This document shows, in pieces, positions 22,560-34,622 of a stretch of 64,000 nt of DNA. Below the pieces are notes generated by a model. It was not told the origin of the DNA. It saw only the letters and a list, made by a program, of their open reading frames with translations, and did not search any database. A program made the position numbers and the translations under genes. Every line of letters begins with the position of its first letter. Position 1 is the stretch's first letter. Source of the stretch: Meconema thalassinum (lineage: Eukaryota; Arthropoda; Insecta; Orthoptera; Tettigoniidae); NCBI GenBank assembly GCA_946902985.2, contig OX336388.2:1217160609-1217224608 (forward strand), given 5' to 3'.

Positions 22560-25337
22560 TAACACAACTACACATATACTGTATTGAGCCCGATATCACA
22601 TCTGAGATGACCTCGATGGCTCATGAGGAATCAGACCTCTATGGATGAACCGAGGACTCCGAAGAAGTAATGTTTTCTCTTTGGGAGTAACCCTCAATTG
22701 CCGCACCACGGGTTGCAGCGCCACAGATATTTAATTTTCATTATTTTATTTGGAGACTGCATTTAATAATGGATATTTGTACATAATTGAAGGCACTGAA
22801 GAATTCCATGATTTTTGTTGATGACTGTAAATAATGGTATAACCCCGCAGAGTAAGCGGTGAACATTTAATAGTTGCACCCTTGACTGAGTAGTGCAGTC
22901 GACGCTTCCGGCATGTCGCCGAGGACACTCTTCTTTCAGGCAAGGTCTTGACCGGGCGTGAATTTTCGTCGCTGTTGAAATCTACAAATATTGGAAACAA
23001 AAACCATCATCCCAGCGTGTGGAACGCATAATTCAACACAGTTAAGCTGCTAACATCGTTTGGAGCATGTATTTGGCTCAAAAGTGTAATATTTCTAAAT
23101 TGGGAACTCTCGAACCCAGGACTTTGTGCGAAGCATATGACCGCACGTGAACAGTGGAATTTCGTGGATTAATAATCGTCCTTTGTGAAAAATTGTATAA
23201 TAAGTGTTTCTTGAATGTTATAAAAGTGAACTGTACACCGAAGTATTTTTGTATGAACGGATTATTCAGATATCGACTGATAACGTGTGTAAGAAATATC
23301 ACAGTTTTTAGTGTGCCCATTATCACACAAGTGATAATTATAGAGTCTGTGAGCGGAGGAATACATGGTCATTTTTGCTATAAACCGCTACCAGTGTAGA
23401 CTCAGTGTATCTGGAAAGCAAAGCACGATTAATTTAAATTCAATGAGAACGCCAAATTTACGATTGAAATGGAGCTTACACCAATAACCCAACACCACGT
23501 GGACGCAATGGTTCTTATTCTGATGGAAGCTGTTATGGAGTAAAACCCAGTATGGAGGGGTATAGCGATGGTTGATACTCATTAAAGGAAGGAAGAAGGA
23601 ATGGCTACACCAACCATGCCATCGCATTTGCCAATAGCAACTGGCAAAGCGAGTACACTGGAAACACTCGAAATGGTTATGTGAGTCCGGCCGTAAAGTT
23701 GCAATATTTTTATGTACGGTCATGACTCAGGAGGACTAATCATAAGAGGCCTTACTGTGACGGTCGTTCCGGCCCTCACAATAATTCGCCCCCACCCCTC
23801 CCTCTTCCCCGGGCCCCTTGCCCCGGGAAAAGGCCCCCTGAACTTATGAACTCTTCTAATATTTTCAAAATTCCCGCTTCCCTCTCCCCCTACCACTTCT
23901 TTACTTCCCGCACCAAAGCATGGCCGAGATACTTCCATAGTATTCGAGAACATTTTCAAATATTCCAACCCGCAAGATCTGTGGACTATTAAATATATTA
24001 CCACTCTAACCTTGGTTACCTCACTTCGGACTTAATGAGGAAATACATGGCGCCGTCTGTGCGCAAAGGTTGGCGGCATTGCTCGCCATGTGTACTTGGT
24101 TAAATAGTGTGTGCGGCTCTTGGCGGAGTCTAATGTTGAAACGAAATCATTCGGCTTGGAGCGATGTAGTTGTACGGCTGTGTGGAGGCTAGCCGTTGAG
24201 GCTGATCTGGCCACGAGGCCAATTATAATGTACTGTATTTACGAACTGACTTTCTGAAAATGCTTGAGTTATTTTCACATTTATTTCTCCCGACAGAGTT
24301 TTGTTCCTTTTTAATATTTGTTTCTTCAGTGCGGTGAAAACGAAGCCATGCGTCCTTAGACTTTTTGAACTGTAAATGTGGTGCCACGAGGTAGTCCAAA
24401 TTATATATGCTACGTTATTTAAATTGAGCATTCTTTGCTAGCCAAATTGGTTATATATCGGGAAGAGATTAATTACAATAGTGTTCTGAGCTCTGCTCAT
24501 TCTCATGCTGACATTATTATTTCGCTCACGAACATGTGGTTGACCATGTTGTCTAAGTTTCCACGAATGGATGCCAACGTAATCTTTTGCGCACTAACTT
24601 AATTTTCTAATTATTTCTGAAGGACATTAATGATATTAAATTTAATGTATCTGTTTCTGTAACATTTTGGATGGGACTGTTCATTTAACCCATGACGACA
24701 TATCCCTTGTCATTGTCGTTAATGGTCATGCATTATTAGCGTGCCTGCTTCACGCCGGCCGTTTTTAGGCCTAAATCTTCTGCTTTGTCATTGCTGTTTG
24801 TGCAATGCCTTTTGAATTATCGAGCCATTTGGAGCTCTTGGTATTATATTATTTTGTGTTCGGATAAATTCTGGCCCTAGTTCTCATCACGTGTTCGTGA
24901 TTATTCATGTAACTGTTGGTGGCGTCACGTGCCGCTTCCCGCCCGCTTTTGCCCATCAGGCATAGTATTATTATTCCTTCTTGGGTCCGCTCTCCTGAGC
25001 AATTTAACTCTAACTTCCCTTGCTTGTTTATTTTATTTTTCTCCCGGGCCTGCTGTGCCCGAGGTTGTGCAGACCGTAAGACAGGGGTCCCTCCAACATT
25101 TTGTTAGGCCCAGTATTTTTGCTTTCTGTATGCCCTGCCCCATTGTAGCCCCCTTATTTAAGAATATATTTGTTGGTTTTGTTTTTTCTTTGGAGTTCAT
25201 GGCTATCCTTTTAGGCATCTCCCAAACACCCTGTGGGTACGCTCCAGCTCTCCACTCCCTGATCATTCAGATCAAAGTCCTCCCTCTCCCTTCTGTCCAA
25301 GGTAGCTAAAATAATTACAGTAGGGAGAATTAAGGGA
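22560..25337. other. Unassigned body of the 9-kb element, left half
   Basis: I find no transposase or host exon. The short open frames here have no recognisable motifs. CpG-bearing patches near 22850-22980 and 23750-23830 look less AT-rich than the surroundings. Confidence 0.4.
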
Positions 25338-27890
25338 GGTGATGAGGATGATGATAATTGTTGTTTTAAGGGGCCTAACAGCTAGGTTATTGGCCGCTAA
25401 TGTTCGGGGTGATAGCGACAATGTCAATAAAGTGGAAACCAGAACGAAAATTAAGAGAGAAGGAAACTACTTACAAAAAGGAACTCAGATTGAAACTACT
25501 CACAAACTGGAGAGCAGTAATAATTACAAAAAGGAATTTAGAACGAAAATACTCACAAAAGAAATCGATTGCAAAATACGCACAAAATGTAGGTTAAGTT
25601 CAAAATACGTACAAAATGCAACAGTCGAAATACTTACAAAATGCAAATGAGATTGAAAATACATACAAAATGTAATTTAGATTCAAAATACCCACAAAAT
25701 GCAATTGAGAACTAACTACTTGCAAAAGCAGTTTAGGCTGAACATACAAAATGCAATTGAAATTGCTTACAATATGTATGGTAGATTCAAACTTCTCATT
25801 TGGATGGACAATACTTACAAAATGCAATTTAGATTGAAAATACTTACAAAATGTAATTTAGATTCAAAATACCCACAAAAATGCAACTGAGAATTAACTA
25901 ATTGCAAAAAAGCGGGGTAGGTTCATCATCATCTTGCACTTCCAGCCACTGGCCGGGTCTGTTTGGAACACAAGCCTCTCCAACGTCTTCTGTCTTCCCA
26001 CCATCTCTCAGCCTCCATCCACCCTTGTCCAGTCTTCTCCTCTCTTCTTCACGCTTTCTTCCACCCCCTTCAGCCACCTGTCTCTCGGTCTTCCTCTCGG
26101 TCTCGTTGCTTCCCACTTCGTCTCGTGTACTCTCCTGGGTTTCCTCTTCTCCTCCATTCGTTTTACATGTCCATACCATCTAAGTCTAGATTTCTCTATA
26201 CCATCCTGTAATGGTTCCTCCTTCATTAATTCTCTGGTCCTCTCATTTCTTATTCTGTCCATCTTTGTAGCTCCAATACTGCTTCTCAAGAACCTCATCT
26301 CACTGGCCTGCATTTTGCTCTTCTCCCTTCCTTTCATAACCCAGGTCTCCGAGGCATACGTCAGGATAGGGACATAGTACGTCCGATATATGATCTTTTT
26401 GCTGTTCTGAGGGACATCTTTGCTCCATAACATGCTTCTCACACTCCTCCGAAATGCTTCTGCCTGCTTTCCCCGCTCATTTATTTCTCTATCGTTTCTT
26501 CCATTATCTTGTATCAGGCTTCCCAGATACTTGAAACTCTCCACTTTCTTCAGCTGTTCCCCACCAATTGTTATTCCCGTTGTGGTTCTTTCCTTCTTCC
26601 TTGTTGTGATCACCATCTCACTCTTATTTATGCTAAATTTCATCCCATATCCTTGTATTATTCCTTCCCACTCGTCCAATTTGTTCCTTTACCTTCTCCT
26701 CCTTGTTTCCCCAAATCATCAAATCATCTGCAAACTCCATTGCTTTCATCTTTCCTTCCCCAATTACTTGTGCCACTCGGGTCATTATGTCATCTATCAC
26801 CACAATGAAAAGTAACGGTGACAGTGCACTTCCTTGTCTCAGGCCGTTTCTCTGTTCCAGCCAGTCTGATCTCTCTCCTCCCACTTTCACACAGCTCATG
26901 CCTCCCTTGTAAATCTCCTTTATCCTCCTTATAGTCCATTTTTCTACTCCTCTGTCCCCCAGGGAATTCCATACTTTGTTTCTGCATAGACTGTCATATG
27001 CTTTCTCAATGTCCGGGAAGGCCATCAGTAGATCTGTTCCATACTCATAGTGCTGTTCTTGTAACTGCCTTACAGCAAAAATCAAATCCACTGTGGACCT
27101 TCCTGCTCTGAAGCAATGTTGTTCTTCCCTCATCCCTCCTTCTATCCTTGTCCTAATTCTCTTTTCCAAAACTTTCTCGAAGATCTTTGCACAATGACTC
27201 ATCAGTGTTATTCCCCGATAGTTTCTGCATTCTGTTCTACTACCTTTCTTGAAGATCGGGACAATTATTCCTTTTTTCCAGTCCTCTGGGGTCTTCCTTT
27301 CCTTCCTTGCTGTCCTCATCACTCGGTACAACCACTGTATCCCCACCTCTCCTGCTGCTCTCACCATCTCCACACTCAACTCATCCACACCCGGTGCCTT
27401 CCCTCCTTTCATCTTGTTCACTGCATCTTCCACTTCTTTCCATGTTAAGTCCTTTTCTGTTTGCAGTTCATCTTCCTCTTCCCCGATTTCTTCCTCCTCA
27501 CCATCTTTTCCATTTGGGTTTAGAAGTTCCTCAAAATATTCTTTCCACATTTTCTTCAGTTCTTCCCTATTTTCTATCTCTTGTCCCCTTTTGTTCACCA
27601 TTCTAACATAATCTGTAGGATAGGCCCAGCAAGCCAGTAGTGGACGAAACCAAATGCTTTCAAAAATGGAACGAGCCTCGGGGTAGGTTGAAAATACAAA
27701 ATGCAATTGAAATTCAAAATACTCACAAAAGGACACCCCCGCCCCCCCCCCCCCCCCATATTGAAAGAATTACTAAAAAGCAATTTGGATTGTCAATCCT
27801 TACAAAATGCAATCGAGGTTAAAATACACCTACAAAATGCAACGTAGATCGAAAAGACTCACAAAATGCAACAGAGATTGAACAGACTAG
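25338..27890 (+). repeat. Composite minisatellite repeat, copy 1 (split by a LINE)
   Basis: A head of GATGATGAT plus ATTGTTGTTTTAAGGGGCC is followed by a degenerate tandem repeat of about 29 bp (core AAATACTTACAAAATGCAATTTAGATTG) at 25420-25912, continuing at 27690-27890. The order matches copy 2 at 34593-35486, which lacks the LINE. Near 27736-27758 a C run (about 19 C) replaces a shorter C run in copy 2. The frames in this region are products of the tandem repeat. Confidence 0.7.
25924..27678 (-). pseudogene. 5'-truncated LINE-B copy (RTE-like reverse transcriptase)
   Basis: The insert is flanked by an exact 11-bp duplication CGGGGTAGGTT (25913-25923 and 27679-27689); the empty form is present in copy 2 near 35088. 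Read on the minus strand it covers the reverse transcriptase from MVNKRGQEIENREELKKMWK, through KMKGGKAPGVDELS, FKKGSRTECRNYRGITL and GLRQGSALSPLLFIV to the catalytic FADDLMIW. After a frameshift near 26670 it ends with the C-terminal YLGSLIQ and RWYGHVKRM motifs. The 3' end is a (GAT)n tail. It lacks the endonuclease, is broken and is very similar to LINE-B at 36404-38245. Confidence 0.85.
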
Positions 27891-30437
27891 AAGAAGAAAT
27901 GGAAAACTAAAGGAGAGTAAGGCATATAAAGGACAGGATGAAAAGAAATGCCCTCAACCCTCGAAGAATTGAGGGACTTGGAAGGCAGGAGAGCCATGAA
28001 AGGCAGATAGGAAAGTGAAAGAGGAGAGGATCCGCCCCAAAGGTAAGGGACAAAAGGGGAAAAAGGGACCCAGCTCAGGAATCCCTCGAGGTCGCCAACT
28101 CCCGAACTCACCAGCCGTGAGCCCCTGAGGGTGTAGCATTATCTAGGGTGCACCAAAAGTGGTGGGGCTACATACACCCGGCCTCCTAGAGGGCCTTGAG
28201 CAGAAGGCAGGAGATAACATGAAAAGAAAAAGATGGCTGACCCCTCGCAGAAGGAGGGAATCAGAAAAGATGAGACAAGGACCAATTAAGGCGGGAAATG
28301 AAGAGACTCCCTAGGCCTCAGATACCCTAATACCGTTTGGGTCGGAAAAGAACAAGAGTTGACCAAGTGAGGTCGAAAGGAAAGAAGACAGAGAGGAGCC
28401 GGCACAAGTAAGTGGAAGCAATGCCGGACTCAGCTGGAGTCCCGTGGTCGCCTACCCATGTCCCACTAGATGTGAGCCCCTGGGGGGAATTAAGGGAGGC
28501 AGTACTTCTTTCATCTAGGGGGGGGGGGTACACTTACTACAGCACATTTTTTAGGTAGGGTACATGTCTTTAGTTTCTACAGTTCATCGTGGTTATACTA
28601 GCCCGTATCATTTGCGAGAGCCTGACGGATAAGCTCTTGCCAATATTTTGTAAATACGTTTTTCATGGTTAAAGACCAATGCAGTGAATCTAGTCCAGTT
28701 ACGGAGTACGATTATGTGTAACACTGTCAGAACTGCATTCCACTGGATACTGTTAGCCAGTGAGCATATGTCTTCAAGGCCGAAGCCCGGCATGTTATTA
28801 TTTAATCCAGTTATTGTGAGCGGGAAGCGCTGTGTGTGTAAATAGATTTCGAAGGCAGTGAAAAATCGCGTAGCCAACTGGCACTACAAAACTTGTTTCT
28901 GGCGCTGTCTGGACACATGGGAGTGTTCTTTTGTTTCATTATTATATAAGTTGACATTCAGACGACTGTGTAGGAAAGCCATGTAGGTTAAGATGAATCT
29001 AGCAGGCAGTCGTAGGTTCGATGTAAAGGGGTCATTTCATAATGATTAGGGAGTCCCAGAAGTTATTGTAACACATGTTTTGACTGCACAAATTCACTGA
29101 TTATGTAATAATCGCAGTCCAACCACACTTTGAGTACATCTGAGAGTACATTTGAAATCCACAGCTAATTGCACAGCACAAGAGTCATTGTCCACAGGCT
29201 GGAAAATGTATAAGTGTAGTGAATACCATTGTAATATTTTTTGAGGGTTTACCACAATGGGTGGGTGTTATCCCAGTTGTTAGGTACGGTTGCGTACTAC
29301 CTAAGCTAGTGACAGGCACGTTTTTGTGTTGTCTGCTGAGTTACTGACCGACAGTGAATCACGGGTCATGTGTTATTTATTGAGAGCACTAAAGGAGTGC
29401 TGATGAATATTTGGAAAGAGTGTTTTTCTTCCAATCAATGGAGGTGATGTTGGATGTCTATTTACACCAAATCTTCACACTTTACGAATTTAAGATGGTC
29501 ACTAAACAAATACAGGAAAACCGGTAGGACTAAAATGATATAAATATAACCTTACTCTAATAATCAAGTGTCAGGGTTCTCTCTAAACACAAACCTAAAT
29601 GAATTAATAAGCAATATTTTCTTAAACATGATTAAACCCCTAAACGTAATGAAACCTTGTTGACCAATGGCTAGTTATTGCTCTGCTTCGACTTCTTAAA
29701 TACAATTCTAGGTATTCCCATTTGCGAGACGACGGTCGGTTAACTACATGTTTAAACATGGTAGTTAACTCGACAACGCAACGTTAGTCATGATCTACTT
29801 CATGCTGTTGTCAACATAATTTTCACTCTCCCATACACCCATGGCCATACTTCACAAACAGTGGAGGTGTGTGTAGGCAGGTCAGTGGCGCCAATTGCGC
29901 AATTTTGAAGGGTCATTTTGTTACACATTTGTGTTGTAAACTAGATTAGTTTTTCGCTTTAATGATAGGAACAGAATGTGCTTAGCTCTTGTTTTGGAAT
30001 ACATTTTGGAATAAACGCCTCTCGTTTATATCGTTGCTAAACTTAACGTTAACTAGGAATTAGCTTAAATCACTGTAACGTTAAATGTTAGAGATGGCAC
30101 CATCATAGCATAGTCTTTAAACTTATTGTGCTGTAAAAGTAACGACATCTTTGCATTGTAAGCAAGTAAATATCTTTCTTTGCTGTAAATTCGTGCCCGT
30201 ATTATTACTATTATTGCAATCTCCGAAGTAATTGTGTAGGGATGAATTACGTGTCATTCTCTTAGCCTTGCTTCTTGACTTTATGATCTGTTAGTAGGAC
30301 TTCAAGAGGTTTAATTTTTAGGATATTTTGTACGGAGATGAGTAAATTCTTATTCGGATTAATTAGCACGGACTAGCCGTTTTCACCTCTCCGAAGTAGG
30401 TTAGGGGACTGCCACTTTTTGAATAAAATGAATGTGA
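27891..30437. other. Unassigned body of the 9-kb element, right half
   Basis: No gene recognised. Two related blocks (about 27950-28165 and 28380-28530) share phrases around GGTCGCC, GTGAGCCCCTG and ATCTAGGG, as if from an old tandem duplication. A palindrome lies at 29739-29769. Confidence 0.4.
29739..29769. repeat. 31-bp palindrome
   Basis: GTTAACTA and its complement flank the perfect 14-bp palindrome CATGTTTAAACATG, with one extra G on the right. It can form a hairpin or cruciform. Its function is unknown; it may be a trace of a small inverted-repeat element. Confidence 0.7.
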
Positions 30438-30449
30438 TTTAAATGTAAG

Positions 30450-30756
30450 TCAACCCCTGGCACTATACAGCCCATGACGGGCTAAGGCCGACCAAGCGAC
30501 CGCTGTCCAGCCATTTGGCCTGCAGATATTGGGGTCACGCGTGATCAGCGCGTCGGGTCCCCTCGGCCGTTAATCTTGGTATTCGTGATCGGGGCGCTGT
30601 CTCACTGTCAGACAGCTACTCAATTGTCCTCACGAGGCTGAGTGCACCCCGTTCCAACCCTCACGTCAGTTTTAAAATCCCTGACAGAGCCAGGGATCGA
30701 ACCCGGGGCCTCCGAATGAGAGGCAGGCGCACTACCCCAACACCACGGGGCCGGCC
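30450..30756 (-). mobile_element. tRNA-derived SINE with 12-bp target duplication
   Basis: On the minus strand the head carries a B box GGTTCGATCCC (complement of 30693-30703) inside a tRNA-like segment near 30680-30755. The copy is flanked by TTTAAATGTAAG on both sides (30438-30449 and 30757-30768). This shows a recent-looking retroposition with both ends intact. Confidence 0.85.
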
Positions 30757-30768
30757 TTTAAATGTAAG

Positions 30769-31480
30769 CTTGGCCTCTGTATTGTATTTATGAGTTTGTA
30801 TTTCTCTGAACTGGTGGTTTTGATCTCTCATCATACCCGACACCCCCGAGTTAAGTTTCCTTGCGCACCCCAGTCCATGAATGCATTCCGCCCCGTCCTG
30901 TATGTCTTCTCGTTGGAGGACGATTTCGGGAGGGTCATTTAAGGCCAATGGCTCCCCGAAATCCTCGTCAAACGGGCACAGTATATACGTTCAAAACAAT
31001 CATAAAGAAACAAAAAAAAATCACGAGCCTCACTACTCAGTGGAGTGCCTTGGTTAATCCCTTTCTTTCCCGTGGCATTCACTTGCCTTGGGGTAGAACT
31101 GCCCGCTGACATTGTGAAATTCACTTCAAGAATCACACACAGTAAGTTCACGAACACTTCCACAGACTTAAAATTAACCTACGACTATACTAAACTTTTG
31201 AGCATATAATATATTGTTTTACGAAATGGTCTTCTATACTATACTATATTATTAAAGAGGAATTAATCAACTAACTACGAGATATTCTAAAGAACGAAGC
31301 AAATGACTGACAAAATAGCACATCAGAACCGAACACTTTGCGCGATGAGCGGGTTAGCTTCACCACGTGGGAAATATTAACAAAGACTGGCAGCAACAAC
31401 ACCTCGCCAGATCGCCTTATCAATGTAAGCTGCTGCCTAGGATTGGCTGGTTTAAAGTAATTCTTCTCCTCGCCACTTGA
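30769..31480. other. Right flank inside the 9-kb element
   Basis: No gene recognised. The last 40 bp before 31520 form the right inverted end. Confidence 0.4.
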
Positions 31481-31520
31481 CGGTGCCAAAACGTCAAGTT
31501 AGAAGTAAGAACCGGCGGAC

Positions 31521-31699
31521 TATAGAATTAATGGATGAAAGGCGGAAACACAAGAATGTAAGAGATGAAAAGGGGAAAGCAGAATACAGACGCCCGAGAA
31601 ATGAGGTTAACAAGAAGTGCAAGGAAGCGAAAGAAGAATGGTTGAAAGAGAAATATGCAGGTATAGAAAATTGTCTGAAATTATGAAAAGTAGACACAG
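31521..31699 (+). pseudogene. LINE-A linker between endonuclease and reverse transcriptase
   Basis: The translation ELMDERRKHKNVRDEKGKAE, then RRPRNEVNKKCKEAKEEWL, is the charged linker normally found after the endonuclease in RTE-type proteins. It continues the protein broken at 22449. It ends at the 8-bp duplication AGACACAG (31692-31699), after which LINE-B begins; the second duplication is at 38246-38253. Confidence 0.75.
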
Positions 31700-31816
31700 A
31701 AGGAAGTTGGATTTATTGGTATTGGCAGAAACTAAGTGGAAAGGGGAAGGAAGGAGAGATCTGAGAATAGACTATAGACTGTACTGGAGTGGGAATAAAG
31801 AGGGAAAGAGGAATGG

Positions 31817-31978
31817 ATGGTTGGTTGGTTCCTTAGTTTAGGGGCTGCGACAACGCGGTCATGTAGCCCCGTGTACTTTGGGTGTGTGTAGAATCTGTCT
31901 GATAACCGGTGTTAATTGTGATGACTGTATTAGTGTGTGTATCTGTTTTTTAATTCAAGTAGAGACTGCAACTTTGGG
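31817..31978 (+). repeat. Dispersed repeat C, copy 1
   Basis: This segment interrupts the LINE-B endonuclease and matches the complement of 44214-44312 around GGTCATGTAGCCCC and TGTGATGACTGTATTAGTG. It begins with (TTGG)n-like repeats. It is probably a small SINE-like element; no B box was identified. Confidence 0.6.
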
Positions 31979-32177
31979 AGTAGTAGTAGTAGTACGAGAT
32001 GGTTTAAAAGAAGAAGTGAAGAGAATAAGTGATAGGATGATGAAAGTGAAAGTAGCACTGAGGGGAGAGACCATAGAAATAGTGCAAGTGTATGCTCCAC
32101 AATAGGCTGCGTCTCTGAAGAGAAGGAGGAGTTAGAAGAGGAATTGCAGAAGCAGCTCGGAGGAAGAAATATGATTG

Positions 32178-34588
32178 TTCATTCATTCATTCGTTTATTT
32201 GCAATTGGGGGTGTGTCCCCTGGTGGCAAATAATTGTACATAACAATTCACTAACAATTAAACTGGAGTATTTACACAAATAGTCAGTCTTTTCTTAAAC
32301 ACACCTATATGTTTGGGAAAAGGCTCTAAGACTGCGGCAGGTAGAGAGTTCCAATTATCAATGGCACGGTTTACGAAAGAATATTTACCATAATTTGTTC
32401 GCTGTGGTCGGCCCTTAACTTTGAAAGGATGATCGCTCCTACCCATGTAAGTAGGCTTCTCCATATGTTTGCTAAGCTCACCCCATGCTGGTTGATTTGT
32501 ATACGTGTTGTACATAGCGCAGAGTCTAGCCTCAAGTGATTCCCACCCAAGTTTCTTTAACATACGGCTCACACTGCTCCTGGGATTAAAGTCACTGAGC
32601 ACGAATCTAGCGGCCTTTCTTTGTACCATTTCCAACTCATTTATGAGCCCTACTTGATATGGATCCCAAACTGCCGAGGCGTATTCCAGAATAGGTCTTA
32701 CAAGTGACAAATATCCTAATTCTTTAGCAGAGGCACTACTTCCTTTTAATACCCTCATTACAAAGTGCAGGGATTTGTAAGCTTTAGAAACTACACATCC
32801 TATATGACTACTCCATTTCATATCATTTCTTACATGAAAGCCCAAATATTTGCAAGAATCTTCTTCTACAAGTATTTCAGAGCCAATGTTATATTGAAAA
32901 TCTTGCCTTCGCACTATTAGACCAAATTTTCTTGTGTTTATTTTCATTTTATTTTCAATCGCCCACTTATAGACCAGGTTCAGGTCATCTTGAAGTACTG
33001 CATTGTCTTGTGAGTCATGTATCTTTCGATATATTACACTATTATCCTCAAACAATCGACAGTCACTGCGAATCCCATTTGGTAAGTCATTTATAAAAGC
33101 CAAAAATAACAAAGTTCCGATTACGCTGCCCTGAGGGATACCCGACGTTACGACTTTCACTTTCTGCGAACAACCCGTCAAAAATTCTTGGATCCATAAA
33201 ATTACTCTTCTATCAATCTTCGTCGAAGCTAATTAATGGAGTAGCATGTCATGCGGCACGACATCAAATGCCTTCACAAAATCTATAACTACGGCGTCGA
33301 CTGAAACTCCATCGTCTAACGATTCGCTAATATCTTGAAAAAGTGATAGCATCTGACTCTCGCATGAGTAAGCTTTCCGAAATCCATGATGCCTATCATT
33401 AAACCATGATAATGTTTCCCACTGTTCCCACAAGTAGTCGCAAATGAGATGCCCCATCTGTTTACAAACGATGGACGTAAGACTAACCGGCCTGTAGTTG
33501 CCCAATTCAAGTCTGCTCCCTCCCTTAAATATTGGGACTACCGTAGCTCTTTTCCAGTCAGCCGGGATTTGTGCATTGTTTATGGACACATTAAACATCA
33601 CCTCTAAGTATATTGCCATGGCCCTACCTCCTAGTTTAAGTACTTCACTAACAATATTATCAGGACCCTTCAATTTGTATTAGCTTTACAATTGCTGACT
33701 GGTTTATTTGGAGAAGTGGAGCCCCTGATTCACCGTTAAGGTCCAACACACAGCTATTGGATTTATTGAACACACTACCATGAAAGACATTTAATTCATT
33801 AGCAATGGCCTGCTTCTCAGTAATTAATTTACCGTCACCGGACATTATCATCGACAAATTATTTGAATTTCCCTTTCTTCTCCTAACATTACTGTAATTT
33901 TTTTTCCACCCATCGCCTCCCGAACCAAGTAAACCTTGCATATGATTGTCATGAGCAGCCCTCTTTTTTAAGATGAGCTCTCTTGATAAGGACTTAAATT
34001 TCAACATATACTTGTCACTATCATGTCTTTTATTGCATAATTTCCTAATTTTCCGTTTAAGACTCCTCATTTTCCGTGTGTAATACTCAGGATCTGGGTT
34101 TAGTTTCAGTAATTTAAATGGAACAAATTTATCAATAGCGCTATTTAAAATTTTCAAAAAGTTAGTCCACAGGATATTAATGTGATTTCCTTCCGATGCC
34201 CATCCTACAAATAGCTCATTCAAATACCCCTGAAATTTGCCCTGATCCGCCCAGCGATACTGTAATATGATCTTATTTGCTACATCAGAGTCTAATTTTG
34301 TAATGTCACCGTATCTAATATTTAATTCAACCCAAGAATGGTCACTAATTCCTGGTACTTTCAGACAGTTAATATACAGCTCTACAGGCCTTACGAGAAA
34401 AACATCTAAGGTATTATTGCCTCTAGTTGGGAAGTCAACTACTTGGGGAAATCCCCGCTCCCTTAAGAATTTGTTTGCAGCGCTCTGAGCTTGACCACAG
34501 CTAGTTGACTCACCAGACCAGTCTACTTTGGGGAGGTTTAAATCTCCAGCAATTATTATGCTCTTTTTCATAGCATTACCCGTACAAG

Positions 34589-34622
<34 letters not shown>

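Larger units (their letters stand above)
22450..31520. mobile_element. 9.07-kb insertion with imperfect inverted ends, no transposase seen
   Basis: The left end CTCTGCCGGTTATATCTTTC and the complement of the right end (GTCCGCCGGTTCTTACTTC) match imperfectly over about 28 bp. TATA lies on both sides (22446-22449 and 31521-31524), so the duplication could be TATA or TA. The strongest evidence is functional: LINE-A protein stops at ..PWITQDTL before it and continues with ELMDERRKHKN after it. Inside are a composite minisatellite repeat (25338-27890, itself holding a LINE), a SINE (30450-30756) and about 6 kb of unassigned DNA. I do not assign a superfamily; the unit could also be a composite of several insertions. 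Confidence 0.6.

Noticed and set aside
23720..24004. 94-codon minus-strand frame in a GC-rich patch
   Set aside because: No motif, no homologous copy in the window, and stops in flanking sequence; most likely chance.
25898..26815. Plus-strand frames rich in Ser, Leu and Phe
   Set aside because: They are the antisense of the LINE-B reverse transcriptase, whose minus-strand motifs are unmistakable.
31521..31699. Independent small gene with a basic helical product
   Set aside because: The sequence is the known-style linker of an RTE-type LINE protein and continues LINE-A across the 9-kb insert.
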